Shown here piece by piece: positions 56,331 through 64,000 of a stretch of DNA of 64,000 nucleotides (position 1 is the first letter of the stretch; every line of letters starts with the position of its first letter). This stretch comes from Ornithodoros turicata (taxonomy: Eukaryota > Arthropoda > Arachnida > Ixodida > Argasidae), in the NCBI RefSeq assembly GCF_037126465.1, contig NC_088210.1:12174011-12238010 (forward strand), in the 5' to 3' direction. Below the pieces are notes generated by a model. The model saw only the letters and a list, made by a program, of their open reading frames with translations. It made no database searches and had not been told where the DNA came from. The position numbers and the translations under genes were made by a program.

Positions 56331-56535
56331 CGCTCTTAGAAATGAACTTCACCGCATAACACGCCCTTAGCTAACCATCATTTCGAATGTTATCGACTTA
56401 TCGAATGTTATGACACTTATGCTCTTCACAATTGTCACAAAAAGGCGTACGGCTTCCGTTTTCAAAAAGTCTATCCAGATAACGATATCGTTCGAGATGA
56501 TGGTTGGCTAGGAGCGTGCTCTGAGGTGAAGTTTA
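56331..56535. mobile_element. Family A MITE, decayed
   Basis: CGCTCTTAGAAATGAACTTC after TA, with 'cacaattgtcacaaaaaggcgtac' centre and 'gagatgatggttggctagg' right arm. Part of the left arm is deleted and the right tip is lost. Confidence 0.8.
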
Positions 56536-56908
56536 CGTCGAATGATAAGAATGGTCCGTACGTTTCCAGTTTAAGGAGGTAACGGAGCATACGCCTTTTT
56601 GTGGAAATTAGCATACGTTCGAATTACCACAATGGTGGTATTGACGTTGGATGCAGCTCGTCACAAAAAGACGTACGACTCCCACTCCCAATAAATCAGT
56701 AAGGAGAAATATATCATTCTGAATGACGGTTAAGTCCTGCGAACCTGTCAAGCTCTCGTTTAAGATAAAAGTGCAGTTAGTATGGTCACGTTTGTGCGTA
56801 CGGAGCGTTGGCACTCTTATCCATTATTCGAGCATGCTTAAGGGTAGATAAAATTATTTATACAACACCGTTATGCACATTAATAATGTCTGAGGTGTTA
56901 CTTCCGAT

Positions 56909-56979
56909 CCAGCACAACAGATTTTGCCCAGTATGGCCGATATTTGGCCAACATTGGGCCAAGTTGTTGTGCTGCTGGG
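56909..56979. mobile_element. 71-bp palindrome (family N)
   Basis: 'ccagcacaaca...ttgcccagtatggcc' mirrors 'ggccaacattgggcc...ttgttgtgctgctggg'. The tip CCCAGCAGCACAAC resembles the family M tip CCCAAGCAGCACAA. Confidence 0.75.
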
Positions 56980-57867
56980 CTTAATATGCTTAAAAACGGA
57001 GCAAACAGCGTAGGCACTCTATTTAATATTGCGTAACAGTATATACAAAACTGCACAGGAAAGCACGTTCTACTGCTTAGTTTAACCTGTGCGACAAGAA
57101 ATACTACACATCGTCCTCAGGGAGGTAAACATATTTACCTCCCCTGGTGCTAAAATGGCAACAGTGCATTCCACCCAAGTGGAACCGGCGTTACTTCTGC
57201 TGCTTCGCTATATAATCACGCCAAAAAAAAGATCGAGGAACAGTGTAAAAATATACATGGAATGAAACCCGAGGGCGACGTTGAGGTATTCAGGGACGGA
57301 AAACACGTCTAGTGTTTGTGCATGGCACGAAGTGATATGCGGGAAAGACCAGAAACAAAAGAGGCTAAAAAAATATGTGCACGAGACTGTACGAGCAAAC
57401 AGAGCTTCGCGCCATTTGCATTCCGAGCGCGAGAAACTGCAAGATTCCAAAGAATCTCTTAAGTGTTCCACAGAGGACAAGAAAAACAAACAAACACGAG
57501 ATAGATAGTGGCAGAGAAGAAAAGTCTCACGGAGGAGATAGAGCCAACCAACACGGCCATCTGTTGACTCTTTCCATTTGTTTGTCTTCTTCTTTTTTTT
57601 TTCTTTGCGTACATATATGCCTTCTTCGTGGGACCAAAAATAATACCTGCTTTGGATGCCCCATTTTGTTTTCAATCCCTCTTCACACTTTAGTGCATGC
57701 GGAAAGCATACGTTCGGGAAAAGCGCTTTAAATGCAGCATCGGTTCTTTACTTATCTTTTTTTTTTTTTTTTTGAACTTGGTAAACCAACATACTTGGAA
57801 TGCAGAGACCCCTCGTCACTGCCGACAAAAAAGTCCTGGGTCGAAAGAGATTTGAATTACAAATTCA

Positions 57868-58155
57868 ATGCAATGTTTTAGGTACATGGGGGATACACAA
57901 GGACCTGTCAACGGAAGAGGTGTCGGCTATGAAATAACTGTGGAAACAATGAATCGTTGCTATAGCGTGCGAGTCGTGAGATTGCAATACGCAAGGAGGC
58001 GTGTTATTCAAATGCGCAACGCGGAGAAACAAAAAGGAGAACCCTTCTACATGGACGTTGTGCGAAATTTTGATTGGCACGCCCTTTGGGAATGGTTTGT
58101 AGCACCCGGTGAAAGTTTCGTGCCCTTGGGACGCAAATCTTGTTACAACGAATGA
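57868..58155 (+). CDS. Uncharacterised 95-residue ORF
   Basis: The translation is mixed and protein-like (GYEITVETMNRCYSVRVVRL, then FYMDVVRNFDWHALWEWF), with no low-complexity bias and no overlap with any repeat family of the window. An inner ATG at about 57,886 (MGDTQGPVNG) could be the start. Upstream 'gcaatgttttag' before GTACATGG could also be a splice acceptor, making it an internal or last exon. I recognise no domain, and a chance ORF of this length is quite possible. Confidence 0.22.
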   Translation: MQCFRYMGDTQGPVNGRGVGYEITVETMNRCYSVRVVRLQYARRRVIQMRNAEKQKGEPFYMDVVRNFDWHALWEWFVAPGESFVPLGRKSCYNE

Positions 58156-59436
58156 AAGTATTGCATTTTAAGTTATTACGTTCTTTATTTTTGGCCTGCT
58201 TAAATATTGGCTGAGAGTTTTGCGGCTCGTGCGCTGGTTTCACAAGTATCGACCCACAAAGTTGGGTTTTGCGTTCGTTCGTGCTTTCGTTCCTTTCTGC
58301 GCACGCGTGAAATACGTAGAGCAGTACGGTGCTTAAATATGAGCCCGTCCCCGTGAAGACTGACAACGCCCTTGGAATTCGGTGTCACCCGAGATGTAGG
58401 AAATTGTTCACCTGATTTGGAAAATAGATGAAAAATATGGAGAGGTTAGCCCAACTCTACGTCGTGCCGTCTGCTCCAACGTACTTGGTGTGGTGGGTGT
58501 CCATACCTATAGTTCGAAATGTTTGAAGTGAATAGGTTGAAACGTAATGAAGTCGAAACGTGAAGACCTCGTACTCTGTGTGTCAGTCATGCGTTTGTTA
58601 CTCCTTCTTCTTCTAGTACTAATAATAATAATAATAATAATAATAACTAAGGTACAGTTACAGCTAGTCGAGTAACACATTTAGTGGTAGATGTGTTAAC
58701 GTTACTATTGTACATGAGTGTAGTTACTGTGCACAACTGCTACCGTGTTAAAGTGCACGGTCCCCACTTTACCTTTTCGTTCAAAAAAAAACAAAAAAAA
58801 ACGAAATCTGGACACAATTCGTCGGGAGAGCTCCCGTAATCAGGAGACTGAAAAACTGGCTCGGGATTCCCGACACGATAAGGCTTAACTCCCTGTCTCT
58901 GCGGAAACTGGATTTGCATTTTTCTGGGTGCCAGCTGCTTGCGTCATCGCCAGTCATACCTTTCATCTTTACGACTGCTACCATTAAACATACTCCCTGC
59001 TCGCAAGTAAATTGCGCAATTCGTCAGGTAAAAAGGAAACCACGGCAGCAAAAGACAATTTCCGTCTTTCTTTTTTTTTTTTTTTTCGTGCGAATTACAC
59101 TGACTCAGATTACAGATATTCATACTGGGACACTACCCGCAGCTCAGCGTGCTGATTTCCCAAGAGGCGGGGACGATGGCACAGCCTGTCTTGCTCATAT
59201 TTCTGAGAAAGACCGAGTAAGAACACGGAAGAGCTTAGTTTTGTGCGGACAAACTCCGAAGTGGCAGGCTGTCAGTATGTCAACAGAAACTGTTTCCGTA
59301 TTCTTCTCTTTTTCTTTTTTTTTTCTTCTTCTTTTTTTTGAGACCCCCCGCTGTCAACGGACTTTTATGCCTCTTGTCGTGACATCCAACGACCCTGCCA
59401 CACAAGATTAATCTATAGAACTGAAATAATTCAGCG
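58156..59436. other. No gene supported
   Basis: (TAA)n at about 58,617-58,647, A runs near 58,784 and T runs near 59,070 and 59,315. ORFs up to 165 residues are largely T- or A-run encoded. Confidence 0.45.
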
Positions 59437-59530
59437 TTGATTGATTGATTGATTGAAAGAAAGAAAAAAATGGGGATTGTAGCCCTCATCACGAGGGCCG
59501 GCTACCCCAGATCACGGCGCAGCGTTCCTT
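59437..59530 (-). repeat. Retroposon 3' end, reverse
   Basis: Read on the minus strand: 'gtagccggccctcgtgatg', 'caatccccatttttttc' and AATC units, the same layout as 28,683-28,761. Confidence 0.6.
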
Positions 59531-59906
59531 CTGGCATACCGGTATACCTAATGAGACACTCTTGTAGGTGCCATATATGGCAGGGAGCACGAGGGCTGAC
59601 CCTGCAAACTGTTCAGTGTGTGTGCGACGGTAGAGAACACTGAACACATCCTCAACTCACTGAACAAGATACGCACCACAAAAGGCTGAATTGATTAGAC
59701 TTTATTAAAATGAAAATGAAAGATATATAGAGATATGTTAGTCCCAACGGGGTTAGTCCCGAAATTAAATCTGCCCTCGACCTTTATAACAAAAGAAATT
59801 TCGATATCGTGAATGTGGTAGCCGCGCTTGGGAATCCAAGAATGAGATGCACAGTGTTTTCGGCGCTCGCGAACTTTATAGTGAGTTGTGGAGACAGTGT
59901 ATTAAG

Positions 59907-60549
59907 CAGTGATGGCCACTAACTACTTCTACAGTAGTTTAACTACAACTACTAACTACTTTGTGATTGAGTAGTTTAACTAGTAGTTCAACTACGTTTC
60001 AGGGGAGTAGTTAAAACTACTTTTTTAACTACTGCAATGTAGTTTAACTACATCTATAACTACTTAACGTTGTCCGCCAACACCAATCCCTTGTAGTGTT
60101 CGTGGACACCTAAATATGAATCACAAGCAATAATAAACTTTGGCTAAAGCCATTGCTACGATAGTCAAATACAGAGCTTGCGGCGGGATTCTTTCTGTGC
60201 CTACGCGATAAACTAAGTTGCAGAATTATTTCACAGCAAATGAGGCTTCACTAGACAAGCATTAAAAGTGAAGATTTAGCACACATGCACGACACAATTG
60301 CTACTGCACCTCCGTTCTCATCAAACAAGTAGCTCAAGGTAAAGGTCGGAAGCACAATCGTGCCGTGAAGCTTGCGGCAAAATCGGAAGTAGTTGGCGTC
60401 TTCAGTAACCTAACTACTGTAGTTAACTACTTAAAATAGTAGTTTAACTAGTAGTGGCCACTGCAAGTAGTTGATAACTACTTTTTCACTACAATCAGGC
60501 AGTTTAACTAGTAGTTTAACTACATGTAGTTCACTACTGCCCATCACTG
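59907..60549. mobile_element. Family E hAT-like MITE, copy 4 (longest)
   Basis: CAGTGATGGCC to GCCCATCACTG with exact duplication GTATTAAG (59,899-59,906 and 60,550-60,557). About 125 bp near 60,138-60,262 (tggctaaagcc...actagacaagc) is absent from the other three copies. Confidence 0.93.
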
Positions 60550-60557
60550 GTATTAAG

Positions 60558-61505
60558 ATCGTGCGCAAGGTGGGCATTCAAGGTGTTATCGAAATCCTTG
60601 TTCTGCTTTTCATATTTTACTTCATATTTCGCTTTACGTCAACGCGTTTCCTTGCACTTGCAACAGTTCAAAGAGTCGTGCCTGTGTGTGTGGGTGGACA
60701 GTGTTGGGGGGAAGGTCTGCAGTTTTTCTTGTCTGGAAGATGGGAGGTGTGGGATGGGGATTCAGGCTGGGATTAGCAGAATTCGTCTGAGGCCCCGTTT
60801 AATTTATCCCTTTTTGCGCACAATTCAGTTCAATGTCCTTTCACTAGTAATCTATTTTTGTTCTTTTTGAAGTTTCGCTCGCTGAAGTTTCAATGTTCGC
60901 TTTTTGAGTTTGAGTTGAGTTTGACTGTTAAAAAAGAAGGAAAGAACTTGAATTCGTAACCTGACGAATTCCGCTACTCCCATAAATAACCCGTAGATGG
61001 ATGAACCCCACAGAAAGGGAAAAGAAAAATGAAGTGATGAAAAAATAAAGAGCGTATATGCAAGTTGCGGAACTGCCATTGGAAAGTCGCTGCTCCAGTC
61101 GCTAGCTCCACTCCTGGTTCTGATGGATTTGTCAAAATCATTTATTACCCTCCAACACGGCACTCTGTTGTCAACGCTGATCCTATGCGACAAAACTTAT
61201 CTGAAAATGGTTTCTGTATTCCTACTCGAAGTTCTCACAGAAGTATATTTTGTTCTAGTGGTATTTCATTTCAGCTACATGGTTACGATTTATGGAACGA
61301 CCTGGAAAGCTTCGCATATACACCAGTTACATCGTCTGCCTTCTTGTGAAAGAGAGGCAGAAGGAAAGGGTAATATGTGGTTTCTCTCCCCGTATAAATT
61401 ACGAACGAACGAACGAATGACTTTCTTTCCTTTTTTTGTTGGTGCCATTGTATCAGAATCTCTCATTTCGCGACGATAATTTTTTGCATTTTAGTGCCCT
61501 TTTAA
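60558..61505. other. No gene supported; family K-type end at right
   Basis: ORFs to 118 residues near 60,850-61,480 are unrecognised. The right edge 'gcattttagtgcccttttaa' resembles the family K right terminus, with TTAA at 61,502-61,505. Confidence 0.4.
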
Positions 61506-62406
61506 CCGTGTGTTCACACGAGCGACATCCTCCCCGGAAGATTCTAATGGAAGAAAAACCAAAACACTGCTCACGGAGCCGAGGTTCCACCTCGTGTTAT
61601 GCTGAGCATGCACACGGTGCCGGAATATAGGGAATGGAGTACTGCGCACTTAGCAGACGACACTTTAGCAGACGACACCGTCAGCGTCTTTTCCTGTCGT
61701 CTGCTACGAAATATCTCGTGGCTATGTCGCAGGATATTCCCCACGGTTGGCAGTGCCAACACCACCCAAATAGAGGAAGACTGCTCACTCGTCAACTTGA
61801 CGTAACAACTAAGAGTCAGCCAACCAGGATCGTGTTTTCAATTGCCGTAACCAATCACGAACTTGCTTTCAGCAGTCGTAGCCATGGAGACGAACCGCCG
61901 TCGTCTGCGAGTAGTGATGGAACGGCCCCGTGTACTAAATGGGAAAAACTTTAAAATAAAGCGTAAAACGCTCCCATATCTTTCTGAAAAGCGTGTTGCG
62001 CTTTTTGTCTACAGATCTAACTCTGCAGGTTCAATGTTAGGTGCAATGATATGCGAGTTCTTGAGTTCGCAGAACGGCGAATGGCAGGAGTAACAGACGG
62101 ATTCTGACTTTATATGTCCACGTAGCGAAGGAGGGAGAGGAGGCAATAAGCAAGCCTTCTGTATCCAGGTGACGTGGGTACTGCGCACTTGGCAGACGAC
62201 ACTTAGCAGACGACACAGTCAGCGTCTCTTCCTGTCGTCTGCAACGGAATATATTGTGGCTATGTCGCAGGATATTCCCCACGGTTAGCAGTGCACGTGA
62301 AGACACGACGTTGAGCGGTTGCGTTCACGTGACAGCAGAAAGCGATAACGTTTGTCGCAGCGTCCGCTGGAGTATTCTGGGAAATGGCCCTCGTGTGAAT
62401 ACATGG
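61506..62406. mobile_element. Family H long copy with unique core
   Basis: The left terminus ccgtgtgttcacacgagcgac and right terminus gtgtgaatacatgg bracket 901 bp. Blocks 61,639-61,756 and 62,178-62,294 are direct repeats of about 117 bp (gtactgcgcactt...ggttagcagtgc) that correspond to one block in the short copies. Between them lie 421 bp not found elsewhere in the window. Confidence 0.8.
61884..62093 (+). CDS. Possible first exon within family H long copy
   Basis: An ATG in good context (gccATGGAG) opens 69 codons beginning METNRRRLRVVMERPRVLNG, basic and protein-like. A CCAAT box (taaccaatcacg near 61,848) and a 'ttcagcagt' initiator-like word lie just upstream, and a donor-like CAGGTTCAATG follows near 62,026. 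It could be the start of the parent transposon's protein or a captured host exon. I do not recognise it. Confidence 0.25.
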   Translation: METNRRRLRVVMERPRVLNGKNFKIKRKTLPYLSEKRVALFVYRSNSAGSMLGAMICEFLSSQNGEWQE

Positions 62407-63219
62407 TATACGAAGAACGAAAGACTCGAAAACTTTCAAAACTTCCCGGGAGCTTTCTAGTGTCTATATAGCGATAATGTCAATTCTTAAATACTTTACA
62501 CGAATAGTTTACGATCCTAACGACGCCTTACACCGTTGCCTCCGGCAAATGAATCATTAGTGCCTCATGGAAGCTAAATGGTGACGCGAACTAACGACCA
62601 AAGACACTTTAGAGGCAGTCGGGTGGCATCGCAACACGTTACATCTGCTACAAATTCGAGTTGGAGTGAATTTAATTGAGAACAATGTTTCTCTCGACGC
62701 CTAATTGCTTGCGGACGACTTGACTTGCATCGAACTTAGCATCGCGCCCTTAAATTATCCGTTTAGAATCCTTGTGGCGTCCCTTAAAGTATAGGTGAAG
62801 CTTACATCGAGCCACTGATCAGCGTTTTCAGGGTTCTTCCACTTCAGTTCAGCACCTCGTGACGCATGCGCGCGCTTTATTGAGCCACCGTTCACTTGTA
62901 TCGTAATAAACGATAGCAAATAGTTCTGAACTAGTACGGAACTATTACGGCGCTGCGGTTAGTTATCCTCGGTACAGTTTGTTTCGATGTGGCGAATTAT
63001 CTTCTGATTCGTGGTTTGATACACAAAAAGTAACTCAATGGCACCGTCAATGAAAAGTCGCACGTTGTCAAAAATCGTCCACAGGCACGTGCGTGACGTC
63101 GCCACACAGATATAGGCAGCATGTCGCTACACAAGTATACAGGCTGACTCACCTTAATTATTATTATTTTATTATTTATATTAAAATTATTATTTTACCT
63201 CCCAATTACTATTTTACCG
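62407..63219. other. No gene seen
   Basis: Unstructured, with an AT-rich attatta patch at 63,155-63,200 directly left of the SINE. Confidence 0.5.
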
Positions 63220-63476
63220 GCTCGCGTGGCGCAGTAGCGAAACTGGGAAGTGACCCGGGTTCCAATTCCGGCTGCCGCCTGAGGTTTTCCCTGGGTTTTT
63301 CGACATACTCTTCGGACAAATGTCGGCACAGTTCCCATACAGTGAAGTCGGCCCAGGATTCATACCAACCCTCCTCCCCTCTCTCCCAATCCTGCCTTCT
63401 GTCCTCTCTCCATCTGTCCACGACTGTACGCCGCTCATAGCCACTGTTGCTTCGCGGCGCTAACACAGATTTAAAA
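63220..63476 (+). mobile_element. tRNA-derived SINE, most complete copy
   Basis: The head 'ggctcgcgtggcgcagtagcg' (A box) and 'ggttccaattccgg' (B box), then 'gaggttttccctgggttttt', 'tgtcggcacagttccc', 'gaagtcggcccagga', 'ctgtcctctctccatctgtcc' and 'gttgcttcgcggcgctaac', ending in an A-rich tail. This copy defines the block order used for the others. Confidence 0.88.
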
Positions 63477-64000
63477 ATAAATATTATTAGTTACAGTTGG
63501 TTCGTTGAGACAGCTTATAATAGCCTTCATGTACAGCTCGAAGCAGAGTTAACTGGAACGCCGCTTCGACCGGCGGAGCAAGAGGGGAGCCACCCTGGCG
63601 GCCTTTAGGAGAAATAAAGGGAGAGGGCGTTTCGACATTTCCATTCCAGTCGGAGGGGTGTTCGCTGTGGTGTGCAGCACAGTGCCCAATCAAGCTGGCG
63701 TTATCAACCCTGCGCCTGTTTGTGTTTTGGCGATCGTGTCTCAGATAATGCGGAGAATCGATGTCATGGCACGTGACTGGAAACAGGTTGGCGCATGGGC
63801 ACGCGTCATCCGAAACGCTCATTGTGTGATCGAATGAAATGAATAACAACTTGTCTCTTCCGGAAAATTTACTGTGCTCAGAATAGAGGATGCGAAGAGG
63901 CTTGAAATAACTAACGATGGTAATCGCGAAACCATCGTAATGAGTTTTTAAATAATAACAAAACAATGCTTTCATGGTGCAGCATATCGCGTTTCTCGGG
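63477..64000. other. No gene supported
   Basis: A 162-residue minus-strand ORF covers 63,975-63,487 (…ACPCANLFPVTCHDIDSPHY…). It is one of the longer frames in the window but has no domain I recognise and may run beyond the window edge. Confidence 0.3.

Noticed and set aside
58914..59411. 165-residue ORF
   Set aside because: Long F-rich segments come from T runs; no domain is visible.
59530..59700. LINE reverse transcriptase C-terminus with a Cys/His motif (VQCVCDGREH)
   Set aside because: The resemblance is on the strand opposite to the retroposon tail orientation and is only a few residues long.

Overview
This window reads as a gene-poor, repeat-packed stretch of an animal nuclear genome. 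The base organism is most likely a chelicerate arthropod, and probably a tick. That is inference from a tRNA-derived SINE with a tick-like body (tRNA-like head, 'cggcacagttccc' block, 'gttgcttcgcggcgctaac' tail), (AATC)n-tailed retroposon ends and many foldback MITEs. I found no bacterial-type genes, operons, rRNA, CRISPR array or complete tRNA gene. I also found no exon I can tie to a known cellular protein. Most open reading frames are mirror-image translations of palindromic repeats.

The backbone is nested non-autonomous DNA transposons. Family A (about 250 bp, ends CACTCTTAAAAATGAAC, almost wholly self-complementary) has about 20 whole or partial copies from end to end. Families B (18.6-19.3, 47.2-47.8 kb), C (48.6-49.1 kb) and F (28.0, 32.0, 50.1 kb) have different interiors; B and F share the CACTCTTA/CACTCTAA tip with A. 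Family G (38.4, 39.7 kb) is a separate long palindrome. Family E (13.1, 33.6, 45.3, 59.9 kb) is hAT-like, and all four copies keep an exact 8-bp target duplication. Family H (24.3, 30.3, 42.6, 61.5 kb) is flanked by TAA and is perhaps Harbinger-like. K (0.95-2.2 kb) is bounded by TTAA. O (51.7 kb), P (54.8 kb) and L (50.9 kb) have CAGG(G/A)TG tips and TA duplications. A hAT-like element (23.6-24.9 kb), short CCCAAGCAGCAC palindromes (M) and further foldbacks at 2.9, 14.1, 26.4, 27.3 and 33.2 kb complete the set.

Retroelements are seven copies of one tRNA-derived SINE, several short (AATC)n or (TTG)n retroposon tails, and a frameshifted C-terminal fragment of a Penelope-like element at 10.1-10.4 kb. 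Insertions are often nested: a SINE at 2.6-3.3 kb carries two foldback elements; a SINE at 23.6-25.0 kb is split by a hAT-like element that itself carries two MITEs; a family A copy at 39.7 kb carries a family G copy.

The most interesting signals are these: one short terminal signal driving several unrelated MITE payloads, with CA/TG/TT as well as TA target duplications; a long family H copy whose unique core, with a possible first exon, lies between about 117-bp direct repeats, suggesting how the short copies arose; and a few promoter-like clusters (3.4, 17.2, 35.4, 40.5 kb) that are the best places to look for real genes with transcript data.
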